64,000 bases of DNA from Bubalus kerabau. Taxonomy: Eukaryota; Chordata; Mammalia; Artiodactyla; Bovidae. This document shows positions 10,585-22,092 of the stretch, piece after piece. Each line of letters starts with the position of its first letter. The first letter of the stretch is position 1. The notes under the pieces are model-generated. The model did no database searches. It was not told where the DNA came from and saw only the letters and a program-made list of their open reading frames with translations. The stretch lies in the NCBI RefSeq assembly GCF_029407905.1, contig NC_073637.1, positions 59,272,501-59,336,500 of the forward strand, given 5' to 3'. The position numbers and the translations under genes were made by a program.

Positions 10585-11945
10585 TTTAAATAGGCTGACA
10601 AGGTAGGCCTGGTTGAGAAGTTGACAGTTAACTTGGAGGAAATAAGGGTGTGAGTCATATAGGTATCTAGAAGAGAAATTATTTAGGCAAAGAGATCAGT
10701 CAGTGCAAAGACCCTTAAGAAGGAACATGCTTGGTATATTTGAGGAATAATAAAGAGTCTGTAGCAGTGGAAGTGGAGTAAATGAAACAGAGAAAAGTAG
10801 GTAGAAAGGAAAGAGAGATGGAAGGAAGAACTGTATACAGAGCATAAGGGGTCTGATTGACCACTGCAGGGTATATTAAGCAGCTATTGCTATAATAGTG
10901 GTATGTAACAAACAACCTCATCTCCAGGAACAAGTGTTTATTTCGCATTCAGGAGTCAGCCGGGAAGTTGTGACTCTATTAAGCTTGGCGTGGATTGGCT
11001 GGGCTTGGGTCCAGGTTGCAAATTGGGATCAAGTCTGCCCCATATGTCTTCTCATTCTGGATCTAGTAGCTGTCTGGGCTCTATCATTCTCAGAGAGGAT
11101 GGCATAGTGCAAAAGGAATGAATGAAAACATAAGATGTCTCTTGAAGCTGTGACTCAGAAATGAAGTCACATTTCTTCATTTCTCCAAAAGAAATGAATT
11201 CTTTTCTACCTATTTCATTGGCCAAAGAAAGACATTTACCCAGCCCAAAGTCAATGCAACAAAGATGTGTATTCTGTCTACTCTTGGGAGAAATATTAAA
11301 AAGTCACATTTTAATACTAAAAGCTAAGGACATGAGTGCATAATTCTATTACAGAGAGGAAATGATGAGTTGGGAATAGTGTGATCTGCCACATAATTAC
11401 TTTGCCTGTGAATGAAATGGGGATTTCAGAAGATAAGCCGGTTTAAACTTCAAAAGTGCCAGTCTGATTTCTGTACTGAAAATATGCCCTAGAGGACAAG
11501 GAAAGAGCAAGGAAAATATGTAGGAATTATCACAGCAATTCAGTGAGGGACACTGGTTATTCAGAGCAGGATGGTAGCTATAGAAATACAGAGAAGAGGT
11601 CAGATTATGGATACCTGTCAAAGGAACAATCAACAGGATTTCCTATGGGGATTGTAATGGAACATGGAAAGAAAACGAGGAATGAACAATAATTTTAATA
11701 TTTTAAGCTAAACAGCTAGATTATAAGAATAAAGGAGCCTCGACTGAGATGGGGAAGCCTGTGTATAGTGAAAGATTAGGAGCTGAGTTTTTATTATTTT
11801 ATGTCAGAGCTGCATACTGAGTATCCAAGTGGACTGGTTAGGTATAAAATTGTCAGGTCTGAAGTTTAGGAGAGAGATCTGGTTGAAGAGCTATATTTGG
11901 GAACCTTCAGCATATTGATGGTATTTAAATCCATGTCCCATATTC
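10585..11945 (-). mobile_element. L2 LINE, long antisense remnant
   Basis: Two blocks (10585-10865 and 11400-11945) follow the order of an antisense L2: 'gtgagtcatataggtatct', 'cagtgcaaagacccttaag', then 'agagaagaggtcagattatgg', 'gaagtttaggagagagatctgg' and 'cagcatattgatggtattta'. The gap between them is filled by a different old repeat. Strongly diverged. Confidence 0.65.
10868..11335. mobile_element. unclassified ancient repeat inside L2
   Basis: 'attaagcagctattgctata', 'ttggctgggcttgggtccagg' in part, and 'cattggccaaagaaagacat ... cagcccaaagtcaatgcaac' are phrases seen in a dispersed mammalian repeat. I cannot name the family with certainty (an LTR or DNA transposon of MER class is likely). 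It splits the L2, so it is younger than that L2. Confidence 0.4.
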
Positions 11946-11994
11946 TTTGCAATAGCCATATAACTAACTAGTCTACTTGGTTCTACTCTTCCAA

Positions 11995-12300
11995 TTTTCC
12001 AATTCATCTTCCATTCTACCAGCATTTATGTTTTGAAAGAAAAACGCTGATCCTATTACTCCTTGCCTTAAAAACCTAGTCATAGCTTAAAAGACAAAAT
12101 CCAAACTTTAATATAAAGCTTCACTATCTGGCCACAATCTGTTTTTATTTTACCTATAAACTCCTGTTTATCTTTACAGGTCAGATTCAAAAGTCAACCC
12201 TTTTGTTCCATTTTCCTGATGGTCCAGGGAGCATCAATCTTTTTTTTCTTTGCATTCCCTCAGAACTCTTTGTATACTTCTCTCTGCATCATTCAGTATG
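11995..12300 (+). mobile_element. L2 LINE remnant
   Basis: Sense L2 landmarks in order: 'attactccttgccttaaaaacc', 'gacaaaatccaaactttaat', 'ctatctggccacaatctg' and 'cctcagaactctttgtatac'. Confidence 0.6.
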
Positions 12301-12722
12301 ATCACCACTAGTTGCATGTAACTATTGTACACTTGAAATGTGTCTGGTACAAATTGGGATGTGCTGCAAATGTGAAATTCACATCTCATTCAAAGACTTA
12401 GTACAACGATATATAAACTATACTGTCTATAATTTATATGCTTGTGACATTGTAATATTCAGGATGTTAGTTTAAATTATGCATTAAAATTAATTTCACT
12501 TGTTTAATTTTTGCTTTTTAAATGTGAGCTGCTAAAATCTTTAAAATTGCGTATGTGGCGTCTCATTTATGACTTGCAATTGATTTCTATTGGACAATTC
12601 TACCTTAGAGCATTACATTTCTGTGATTACATCTCTGTTAATCACATCATTTTTTTGTTCTTCTGAAAGCTGAGTTTCTGAAGAGAAGTTATATTTGATT
12701 TCTAAGACCCAGTAGGATTATG

Positions 12723-12857
12723 CTGCTGCTGCTGCTGCTAAGTCGCTTCAGTCGTGTTCAACTCTGTGCGACCCCATTAACAGCAGCCCACCAGGCTCCC
12801 CCATCCCTGGGATTCTCCAGGCAAGAGTACTGGAGTGGGTTGCCATTGTCTTTTCCG
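12723..12857 (-). mobile_element. Bov-A2-type SINE, half unit
   Basis: Antisense Bov-A unit with a (CTG)n start and 'taagtcgcttcagtcgtg'. Perfect 11-bp TSD 'gtaggattatg' at 12712-12722 and 12858-12868. The clean TSD shows it inserted as this half unit and was not trimmed later. Confidence 0.95.
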
Positions 12858-12868
12858 GTAGGATTATG

Positions 12869-13321
12869 ACTAGATGCTTAAAAGTTAGCTGAAAGTTTCT
12901 GATTGTTGCTTGTCCTCAGACACTGATCTATAGACAGATTGCCTGTAGCATAAACATAAACAGAATTTGAAAATGAATCAGCATAGGAGGTTCACAGTAT
13001 ACATTTAGGGAACTGAAGTACTTTGGCAAAGTCACTCACAATTTTAGCTAATCACATATTTGTGTTACTAGTTCAACCTGTTTCCTAAAAGTAGTGCACT
13101 TAGGATGAAGTTACAAATTAAAATATTGTATTGTTTTGGTAAAGATGAATAGTTTTACATACATTTATAGTGAAATTCTTTGATTTTTTCCAAAGACAAG
13201 TTTCTGACTTCTACTTTGTAAGTAAAATCTTATTATAATGAATTTTATTTTAAAACATGTATTAATAGAGTATTAATCATACTCTATTATTCCTTTTGCT
13301 CTACTGTGAAATAAATAGAAT
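12869..13321. other. unique AT-rich sequence
   Basis: No repeat family or coding signal recognised. Confidence 0.5.
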
Positions 13322-13333
13322 ATAATAATATAT

Positions 13334-13552
13334 GTGCACGCATGCGTGCTCAGTCACTTTAGTCATGTCCTACTCTTTGTGACACCATGGACTGTAGCCC
13401 ACCAGACTTGCTCTGTCTGTGAGATTCTCCAGGCAAGAATACTGGAGTGGGTACCCATTCCCTTCTCCAGGAGATCTTCCTGATCCAGGAATTGAACCCA
13501 GATCTTCTTCATTGCAGGTGGATTCTTTACTGCTGAGCCACCGGGAAAGCCC
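13334..13552 (-). mobile_element. Bov-tA SINE, complete
   Basis: Antisense Bov-tA from tail (gtgctcagtcactttagtc) to tRNA-like head (gagccaccgggaaagccc). Perfect 12-bp TSD 'ataataatatat' at 13322-13333 and 13553-13564. Confidence 0.96.
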
Positions 13553-13564
13553 ATAATAATATAT

Positions 13565-14744
13565 AACTTTATGTAAACTGAAAATTGTAAATTTTTAATG
13601 AATTCTCAGGACCCAAGAACATTTCCAAGGGATAAAAGTAAGGGTAAATAAGTTTCTTCTTTTTGCTTTTATTCTTTTTCTCTCCCCATTATATACAAAT
13701 ATATCTATTCTGATTTTGGAAATAATATTAAAATGAATAATGCACTGAGCAATGAGATTCTGACACGATCAGGATACACTTAAATGAATAATCCAGTGAA
13801 TAAAACAGTAAAATGTTTCCTGAAGCTCTGTGCTCTGATATGCTAGGGAATGTGATGTAACTCACATAGAGAGAATACTGTTGTAGAAAAAGCAGAGTTA
13901 GAGGGTGCAAATTAGGGTGTAGATGTTTGCTCAGGGTCCTGTTCAGGGTGAAGTGCATTGATTTTAATGACCGGTTCTAGATGTCTAGACAGAAATACCC
14001 CTGCAGGGAAGAAGAATAACATCTCAAGATATGTTAATTTGATGTAAATCTCTCTTTGTCATGCTGAATGTACCCTTTATAGTTTACTCAACAGGGTTTT
14101 GGTTTGTTATTTGGTCACAGGAGTGCTCTGCCCTTCAGAAAAGGAGTGGAAGCATAATTTAGCTTCCAAGATAAATTAATAACCATTCTCTGAACTGCAA
14201 ATCATTATCTTATGTGTTTTGACAGGGTAAATAATTTTTCTCTCTCATAATTGTTGTAAAGTGATAAAACTGATGCCTGAGTCTGAGACTCAAGAGAGTC
14301 TCTGCTAAAACTCAAATATTTAGGAAACTCTATGTAAGCATAGTCTTTGGTCTATATGTTTCTCTCTGTTCCCTATCAGGTTGACTTAACCAAATTTGAA
14401 GGAGTCTTCTAAGCATTATTGATGGTAGTGTCATAAAATTTTACCTATATATGCAAAATCTTCATATATGTGTATGTGAGTGTGTGTGTGTGAACACACA
14501 CATACAGAGCTATTTCATTTCACTGAGGAAAAACACATTATGCTCGAGTGTTGACCTCACTTGGGTGCTCAGTAATGTTTAACACTTGAACTAAGTGACA
14601 GAAACAGAAGAAGGTTGGCCTGTTACCTTGACATATAAATGTATGCTTGAAAAGTGAGTAATTTGCTGTGTCCTCATTAACTGTGTGAAACTGTGAAAGA
14701 TAAAGATACCTAAGGTCCAGTTTGATCCTAAAAATCTGCCCTTA
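13565..14744. other. unique sequence
   Basis: No interspersed repeat recognised except a GT/AC palindrome near 14.49 kb. ORFs are short and unremarkable. Confidence 0.5.
14469..14509. repeat. GT/AC palindromic microsatellite
   Basis: A (GT)n run is followed, after two A residues, by an (AC)n run, so the strand can fold on itself; outer 'gtatgtg' and 'cacatac' extend the arms. Confidence 0.75.
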
Positions 14745-14754
14745 TTCCATAGGT

Positions 14755-15011
14755 GGTTGTTGTTCAGTCACTCAGTTGTGTCCGACTCTTTGTGACCTCA
14801 TAGACTGCAGCATTCCAGGCTTCCCTGTCCGTCAACAACTCCTAGAGTTTACTCAAACTCAGGTCCATTGAGTCAGTGATGCCATCCAACCATCTCATCC
14901 TCTGTCATCCCCTTCTCCTCCTGGCCTTCAATCTTTCCCAGCATCAGGGTCTTTTCTAATGAGTCGGCTTTTTGCATCCTGTGGCCAAAGTATTAGAGCT
15001 TCAACTTCATT
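14755..15011 (-). mobile_element. BovB 3' end, short
   Basis: Antisense BovB tail region ('gttcagtcactcagttgtg', 'gccatccaaccatctcatcc', 'cagcatcagggtcttttc'). A 10-bp TSD 'ttccataggt' at 14745-14754 and 15012-15021 marks a short, 5'-truncated insertion. The tail is GTT-type, not GAACT-type. Confidence 0.95.
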
Positions 15012-15021
15012 TTCCATAGGT

Positions 15022-15485
15022 ATCCTAAGCCAAAGTAAGATGTACTTTCAGAACTTTTAGTGTTGCTAAATATCTTGCTCAATACTTAATAGTTTGAGGT
15101 TTGGGAGTTTTATATTTGGCATTAGGCACCAGTGCCAATGATTCACACATGATAAACCCCTGCATAACCTGCAGACATGTTGAGCCAGATTCTCTCTTCA
15201 TGGAGATTTTCTGAGAGCAATTTAGAAAATTTTGGAAGCACATTGACTCTCCATGGGAACTATTAATGCATTTGCCATCGTGGGAACTATTAATTCACTT
15301 GCCATCAAGTGTACTAAATCATGCCCAAATAGTCTGAATCTGTACTTAAAATTCTGAAGACTTTAACCACAGATTATTTTGTATTCATCTGCATGGTAAC
15401 TTGCATTTTTAATAATAATATTGATGACCCAGTCTCATTTTGTCTTTTTGATTAGAATAGTGTGCTAATCTAATTTCAAAAATCC
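15022..15485. other. unique sequence
   Basis: Contains a near-repeated phrase ('gggaactattaat...ttgccatc' twice, 15257-15306) but no recognised element or ORF. Confidence 0.5.
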
Positions 15486-16872
15486 AGCCTTTTCAATAAA
15501 TGGTGCTGGGAAAACTGAATAGCTACGTGTAAAAGAATGAAATTAGAACACTTCCTAATACCATGCACAAAGATAAACTCAAAATGGATTCAAGACCTAA
15601 CCATAAGACCAGAAACTGTAAAACTCTTAGAGGAAAACAGGCAGAACACTTGATGACATATAAATCAAAGCAAGATTCTCTCTATGACCCACCTCCTACA
15701 GTAATGGAAATAAAAACAAAAGTAAACAAGTGGGACCTGATTAAACTTAAAAGCTTTTACACAGCAAAGGAAACTATAAGCTAGGTGAAAAGACAATCCT
15801 CAGAATGGGAGAAAATAATAGCAAATAAAGCAATTGACAAAGGATTAACTTCCAAAATATACAAGGAGCTCATACAACTCAATGGTAGAAAAACAAGCAA
15901 TGCAATCAAAAAGTGGGGAAAAGACCTAAACAGACATTTCTCCAAAGAAGACACACAGATGGCTAACAAACACATGAAAAGATGCTCAACATCGCTCATT
16001 ATTAGAGGCATGCAAATCAAAACCACAATGAGCTGTCACCTCACACTGGTCAGAATGGCCATCCTCAAAAAGTCTACAAACAATAAATGATGGAGAGGGT
16101 GTGGAGAAAGGGGAACGCTCTTGCAGTGTTGATGGGAATGTAAATTGATACAGCAACTATGGAAGACGTTATGGAGATTCCTTAAAAAACTAGGAATAAA
16201 ACTACCATATGACCCAGCAATCCCACTCCTAGGCATATACCCTGAGGAAACAAAAATTGAAAGAGATACATGTATCCCATTGTCCATTGCACCACTATTT
16301 ACAATAGCTAGAACATGGAAGCAACCTAGACGCCCATTGACAGATGAATGGATAAAGAAGTTGTGGTACATATACCCAATGGAATATTACTCAGCCATAA
16401 AAAGGAATGCATTTGAGTCTGTTCTGATGAGATGGATGAACCTAGAACCTTTTATACAGAGTGAAGTGAGTCAGAAAGAGAAAGATAAATATCGTATTCT
16501 AATGCACATATATGTAATCTAGAAAAATGGTACTGAAGAATTTTTTTACAGGGCAGCAGTGGAGAAACAGACATAGAGAATAGACTTATGGACATGGGGA
16601 CAGGGGAGGAGAAGGTGATATGTATGGAAAGAGTAACATGGAAACTTGTACTACCATATTTAAAATAGATAGCCAACAGGAATTTGCTGTATGGCTCAGA
16701 AAACTCAAACAGGGGCTCTGTAACAACCTAGAGGGGTGAGATGGGGAGGGAGATGGGAAGGAGGTTCAAAAGGAGGTGATCTATATACCTATGACTGACT
16801 CATGTTGAGGCTTGACAGGAAGCAACAAAATTCTGTAAAGCAATTATCCTTCGATTAAAAAAAATGAAAAAA
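15486..16872 (+). mobile_element. L1 LINE, 5'-truncated 3' half
   Basis: Begins in ORF2 at 'cagccttttcaataaatggtgctggg'-type sequence, runs through the ORF2 end (16522) and the 3' UTR and finishes in an A-rich tail after 'ccttcgattaaaa'. About 1.39 kb, well preserved compared with the L1M pieces elsewhere in the window. No unambiguous TSD. Confidence 0.94.
15690..16522 (+). pseudogene. L1 ORF2 C-terminal remnant
   Basis: From about 15690 the L1 frame stays in register to its normal end at 16522, with three stop codons (15782-15784, 16088-16090, 16130-16132). It shows KWDLIKLKSF, DLNRHFSKED, LPYDPAIPLLGIYP and KLWYIYPMEYYSAIKRN, the usual C-terminal domain of L1 ORF2. A small frameshift lies just upstream (15670-15690). 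No catalytic domain is included. Confidence 0.9.
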
Positions 16873-16989
16873 TATCTCACTGCTCCTACTACATTATAAA
16901 GTATATGATGGGTGCTTAAGTACTGAGAATTTTCAGTTTCAAGGAAATTTTAATCCAAGAATCAGAATTTATAATCCAAGGAAAATGTT

Positions 16990-17120
16990 AAAGATAGTTT
17001 AGTTCAACCATTATTTTAGGTGCCCCTAGAAGTTAATTAACTTCCTCAAAGATCGATCAATAACAGAGCTAGAACCAGGACTGAAACCCAGGTCTCCTAA
17101 ATTATAGTCCCTGTCTTTTC
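16990..17120 (-). mobile_element. MIR remnant
   Basis: 'aataacagagctagaaccagg' and 'gaaacccaggtctcctaa' are antisense MIR landmarks. Confidence 0.6.
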
Positions 17121-17199
17121 CTCTATGTAATTTTGTCTTAAAAATTTGAACCAAAGAGATTCATTGGAATGGGGAAAATATGTTGAGCTAAGTGCTGTT

Positions 17200-17430
17200 C
17201 CAGACCTTCAGGATGGCCAGCACATTTCCCCTGCCCTCAGAAAGCTTGTGGTCTAAAGAGGGAGAAAGCTCAGTAAATAAGTTAGAGCAATTACCTTATT
17301 TCATATTCTGATAGAAGTATATAAAGTAGGAAAAAGGATAAAAAAAATAGTCTGTTATGCTGGTAGGTGATTGGAACATGCTTAATAGAGAATGATTCGA
17401 GGATTTTGCAAGAAAGACTGGGCTAGGCAT
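17200..17430. mobile_element. probable old L2-like remnant
   Basis: 'gccctcagaaagcttgtggtct' and 'aagctcagtaaataag' resemble antisense L2/MIR 3' region phrases; the rest is too diverged to place. Confidence 0.35.
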
Positions 17431-17901
17431 TCCACATTAGGGGAAAAATATTTAATTCTAATTTCTGACATGTAGACATTGTGCAGATGTTACCAGAAAT
17501 ATGAGTATAGCTGAAAGAATGTTTACTTATTTGCCCTATATGGAAAAAATGTGGCACCTTCTTACAGATGCTTAACAGGCTCGATTACTAATACTCATGA
17601 GACATTGGGGTGTTTAGGCAAAGTTTCAGCAGTACTTCTATACTGCACGTGTGTATGTTGAAATGCAATTATTGCCAGCTTTCAAAGCAATAGGCTGAAA
17701 CAGTTATATTTGGGGATAGATAACTAAATAAACTAGATAAGGAGTGAGGGCAATCATTTAAAATATGTAAAGTTTTCCTAAGAGTTACCGTTTTCTAACA
17801 GAAGGATTTTTTTCAGAAGAGAAGCAGCTCACGTTATTTGACAATATTTTAAAGGATTCACTTTGCTGGTTCTTATACTTTCTTGACAAATATGTTACCC
17901 G
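17431..17901. other. unique sequence
   Basis: Nothing recognised. Confidence 0.5.
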
Positions 17902-18205
17902 GTAATGAAGGAGATCAGCCCTGGGATTTCTTTGGAAGGAATGATGCTAAAGCTGAAACTCCAGTACTTTGGCCACCTCATTCGAAGAGTGGACTCATTG
18001 GAAAAGACTCTGATGCTGGGAGGGATTGGGGGCAGGAGGAGAAGGGGACGACAGAGGATGAGATGACTGGATGGCATCACGGACTCGATGGATGTGAGTT
18101 TGAGTGAACTCCGGAAGATGGTGATGGACAGGGAGGCCTGGTGTGCTGCGATTCATGGGGTCGCAAAGAGTCGGACATGACTGAGCGACTGAACTGAATG
18201 AAATA
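17902..18205 (+). mobile_element. BovB 3' end, short
   Basis: Sense BovB from 'gaaggagatcagccctggg' to the tail 'ctgagcgactgaactgaa'. Low divergence. It covers only the last ~75 codons of ORF2 plus the 3' end. I compared flanks and saw no convincing TSD. Confidence 0.93.
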
Positions 18206-19542
18206 TAGTGGCAGGTATGGTACCCATAACGCCTTAAAAATAAACATAAATTAGAATAGGAAGAAAAATACAACCTGAAAGTGGGTTAGATGGTAACATT
18301 AAAAAAAAAAAAGAGTGCACTACCAGTTGGTTTTTATTGGCCTATACTATCTTTGCCAAAATGTTTTCTTTTTTCCTTTCCTATTACATTTTGGCTCATT
18401 TATATTGCCAGAGATACTAAGCATGTGATTACATTTTGTGGAGTTGCACTAGGGTCTCTCTTGAAGATGTGTGTATGTCTGTGTGTACACACGTGAAACA
18501 TATTGAAGTATATTTTTAATTCTCCTTGGTTTCTAGATAGTACATGATGCCTAATTCTAAAAAGCGATGGAAGTCCTCTTTTAACAGGAGCAAAGATCTG
18601 ACTTTCGTTAGGGTTGTGGGTTTGATGAGAGCTGAACCAAGCACTGGACCATGTAAGATTTCATTTTGTCATCACTACATGACTGAGGTCATGGCTCTCA
18701 TTTCAGACTTGACAGATAAGAAAACCAATGCTCAGGAAGGTTTAAACTGTACACAATTTAGTGACCAAGCAGAGATACAAATAAGATCTGTCCAGCTCTT
18801 GAGTTACCTGTCCATTCAACTATGCTCTATCACGTTACAGAAGGTCTGAAGTGAATGGGAAAAACTTCTGTGGTGGAAAAACCAAGCCAAGAGAGCAAGT
18901 TGCTTATGCCAATTCATAGGAGGAATGATCAGGGTACAAAGAAACACAGAGGGAACCTGGTAGCTTTCTTTAAACAATGGAAGGATAATCAGGCCAAAGG
19001 ACCTATTATGATTGATTTACATAATCCCTAAGGGTAGACTATGAACCCATATGTATGTGTAAGTTGCAGGGAAACATCACTGTGTGAAAGAATTTTCCAA
19101 ATGGATAATGATAGACTGCAGTTGCTTCGAAGCTAATCAGTTTTCTGTCAGTGGACACATTCAGTCATATGACGTGTAACTATTTCATAGTCTATTACCA
19201 AAAACAATCAGAAGTAAAATTTTCTGTTTAATGAAGTTGCCTTTTAAAAAATTGTGACTGCTGTCAGTTGAGTAAACTATGCAGTTAGGTTAAATACCAA
19301 AGAAAGTGATTGAGTGTTTTTCTGAATAAACAACTGAAAGCTGATAGCCTAGATTATAGCCATGCTGGGGTTTCTGGTAGATATTCTTCCCTCCCCACCT
19401 TTGGTTTTACTTGAGTGTATAAAAGGTGACTTGGAAAGCATACCTCTTTTTTCTAGTTTTGAGTATTCATATTTTACATGACAAGCATATAACATGGCTG
19501 AAATCACCTTAATATGTCAAATTAAAGTTTATAAAACATCCA
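18206..19542. other. mostly unique sequence with one MIR
   Basis: Includes an A13 tract near 18300, a short GT-rich patch near 18480 and a MIR remnant; otherwise nothing identified. The plus frame at 18544-18849 overlaps the MIR and has no other support. Confidence 0.5.
18690..18835 (-). mobile_element. MIR remnant
   Basis: Antisense layout: 'gacagataagaaaaccaatgc', 'agtgaccaagcagagatac' and 'tctgtccagctcttgagtt'. Confidence 0.55.
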
Positions 19543-19555
19543 ACATATATAGGTA

Positions 19556-19776
19556 GGACTTCCCTGGTGGCTCAGATGGTAAAACGTCTGTCTACAATGC
19601 GGGAGACCTGGGTTCGATCCCTGGGTCAGGAAGATTCCCTGAAGAAGGAAATGGCAACCCACTCCAGTACTCTTGCCTGGAAAATCCCACGGACAGAGGA
19701 GCTTGGTACAGGCTACTGTCCATGGGGTCGCAGAGATCGGGCATGACTGAGCGACTTCACTTTTACTTTCACTTTC
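19556..19776 (+). mobile_element. Bov-tA SINE, complete
   Basis: Full Bov-tA: head 'ggacttccctggtggctcag', B box 'ggttcgatccc', tail 'gagcgacttcac' with a 'ttttactttcact' end. Perfect 13-bp TSD 'acatatataggta' at 19543-19555 and 19777-19789. One of the cleanest SINEs in the window. Confidence 0.97.
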
Positions 19777-19959
19777 ACATATATAGGTATATAGATTATT
19801 CTGACTTCAACTAAACGAGGAAGTGTTTCTGAATGTGAATGTTTTGGTACCATCAGCTTATGGTTTTAAAGGACATATTAAGCTTTGTAGAAAACCTTTG
19901 ATTTCCTAGTTATTGTATTGTATATAGCTTTGGGCGAGTCATTTAAGTATATATACCTT

Positions 19960-22081
19960 CAGTTCAGTTCAGTCGCTCAGTCATCTCTGACTCTTTGTGA
20001 CCCCATGAATCACAGCATGCCAGGCCTCCCTGTCCATCACCAACTCCCGAAGTTTACTCTAACTCATGTCTGAGTCAGTGATGCCATCCAGCCATCTCAT
20101 CCTCTGTCGTCCCCTTCTCATCCTGCCCCCAGTCCCTCCCAGCATCAGGGTCTTTTCCAATGAGTCAACTCTTCGCATGAGGTGACCAAAGTATTGGAGT
20201 TTCAGCTTTAGCATCAGTCCTTCCAATGAACACCCAGGACTGATCTCCTTTAGGATGGACTGGTTGGATCTCCTTGCAGTCCAAGGGACTCTCAAGAGTC
20301 TTCTCCAACACCACAGTTAAAAAGCATCAATTCTTCAGCGCTTAGCTTTCTTCACAGTCCAGTTCTCACATCTGTACATGACCACAGGAAAAACCATAGC
20401 CTCGACTAGACAGACCTTTGTTGGCAAAGTAATGTCTCTGCTTTTGAATATGCTATCTAGGTCATAGGAAAAGTTGGCCATAACTTTCCTTCCAAGGAGT
20501 AAGCGTCTTTTAATTTCATGGCTGCAGTCACCATCTGCAGTGATTTTGGAGCCCCCCAAAATAAAGTCTGCCACTGTTTGCACTGTTTCTCCATCCATTT
20601 CCCATGAAGTGGTGGGACTGGATGCCATGATCTTTGTTTTCTGAATGTTGAGCTTTAAGCCAACTTTTTCACTCTCCACTTTCACTTTCATCAAGAGGCT
20701 TTTTAGTTCCTCTTCACTTTCTGCCATAAGGGTGGTGTCATCTGCATATCTGAGGTTATTGATATTTCTCCCAGCAATCCTGATTCCAGCTTGTGCTTCT
20801 TCCAGCCCAGCGTTTCTCATGATGTACTCTGCATAGAAGTTAAATAAGCAGGGTGACAATATACAGCCTTGACATACTCTTTTTCCTATTTGGAACCAGT
20901 CTGTTGTTCCATGTCCAGTTCTAACTGTTGCTTCCGGACCTGAATATAGGTTTTTCAAGGTCAGGTTGTCTGGTATTACAATCTCTTTAAGAATTTTCCA
21001 GAGATTGTTGTGGTCCACACAGTCAAAAGCTTTGACATACAATAAAGCAGAAGTCAATGTTTTTCTGGAACTCTCTTGTTTTTTCGATGATCCAGTGGCT
21101 GTTGGCAACTTGATCTCTGGTTCCTCTGCCTTTTCTAAAACCAGCTTGAACATCAGGAAGTTCACGGTTCACATATTGCTGAAGCCTGGCTTTGAGAATT
21201 TTGAGCATTACTTTTCTAGCATGTGAGATGAGTGCAATTGTGTGATAGTTTGAGCATTCTTTGGCATTACCTTTCTTTGGGATTGGAATGAAAACTGACC
21301 TTTTCCAGTCCTGTGGCCATGCTGAGTTTTCCAAATTTGCTGGCATATTGAGTGCAGCACTTTCACAGCATCATCTTTCAGGATTTGAAAGAGCTCAACT
21401 GGAATTCCATCACCTCCACTAGCTTTGTTCATAGTGATGCTTTCTAAGGCCCACTTGACTTCACATTCCAGGATGTGTGGCTCTAGGTAAGTGATCACAC
21501 CATCGTGATTATCTGGGTCATGAAACTCTTTTTTTGTACAGTTCTTCTTGTATTCTTGCCACCTCTTCTTAATATCTTCTGCTTCTGTTAGGTCCATACC
21601 ATTTCTGTCCTTTATTGAGCCCATCTTTGCATGAAATGTTCCCTTGGTATCTCTAATTTTCTTGAATAGATCTCTAATCTTTCCCATTCTGTTGTTTTCC
21701 TCTATTTCTTTACATTGATTGCTGAGGAAGGCTTTCTTATCTCTCCTTGCCATTCTTTGGAACTCTGCATTCAGATGCTTATATCTTTCCTTTTCTCCTT
21801 TGCTTTTTGCTTCTCTTCTTTTCACCGCTATTTGTAAGGCCTCCCCAGACAGCCATTTTGCTTTTTTGCATTTCTTTTCCATGGGGATGGTCTTGATCTC
21901 TGTCTCCTGTACAATGTCATGAACCTCCATCCATAGTTCATCAGGCACTCTGTCTATCAGATCTAGACCCTTAAATCTATTTCTCACTTCCACTGTATAA
22001 TCATAAGGGATTTGATTTAGGTCATACCCGAATGGTCTAGTGGTTTTCCCTACTTTCTTCAATTTAAGTCTGAATTTGGCA
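19960..22081 (-). mobile_element. BovB LINE, 2.1 kb, 5'-truncated
   Basis: Antisense BovB from its 'cagttcagttcag' tail (left) to a 5' truncation in the middle of ORF2 (right), just after the endonuclease. Flanked by an 11-bp TSD 'atatatacctt' at 19949-19959 and 22082-22092, so the whole 2122 bp is a single insertion. Confidence 0.97.
20059..22062 (-). pseudogene. BovB ORF2 remnant (linker, reverse transcriptase, C-terminal domain)
   Basis: Three overlapping frames carry the protein: 22062-21208 (linker to the RT start, with CKKAKWLSGEALQ, RMGKIRDLFKKIRDTKG and NKASGGDGIPVELFQ), 21346-21023 (PIPKKGNAKECSNY, QAGFRKGRGTRDQ) and 21165-20335 (VKAFDCVDHN, QGCILSPCLF, YADD, and the zinc-knuckle-like C-terminal part); 20295-20059 completes it. 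The catalytic YADD box (20737-20748) is intact. Frameshifts near 21.3, 21.05 and 20.3 kb kill the gene. The endonuclease is absent through truncation. Confidence 0.93.
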
Positions 22082-22092
22082 ATATATACCTT

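Noticed and set aside
16145..16522. 125-codon ORF as a gene
   Set aside because: Matches the L1 ORF2 C terminus, in frame with upstream stop-broken L1 sequence.
17902..18205. TSD for this BovB fragment
   Set aside because: Only AT-rich chance matches of up to 6 bases were found between the flanks.
19556..19776. tRNA-Glu gene
   Set aside because: The head is tRNA-like with A and B boxes, but it is the 5' part of a Bov-tA SINE with a TSD, and no complete cloverleaf is formed.
20335..21165. 276-codon minus-strand ORF as a host gene
   Set aside because: It reads as BovB RT (YADD, QGCILSPCLF) inside an element with its own TSD.
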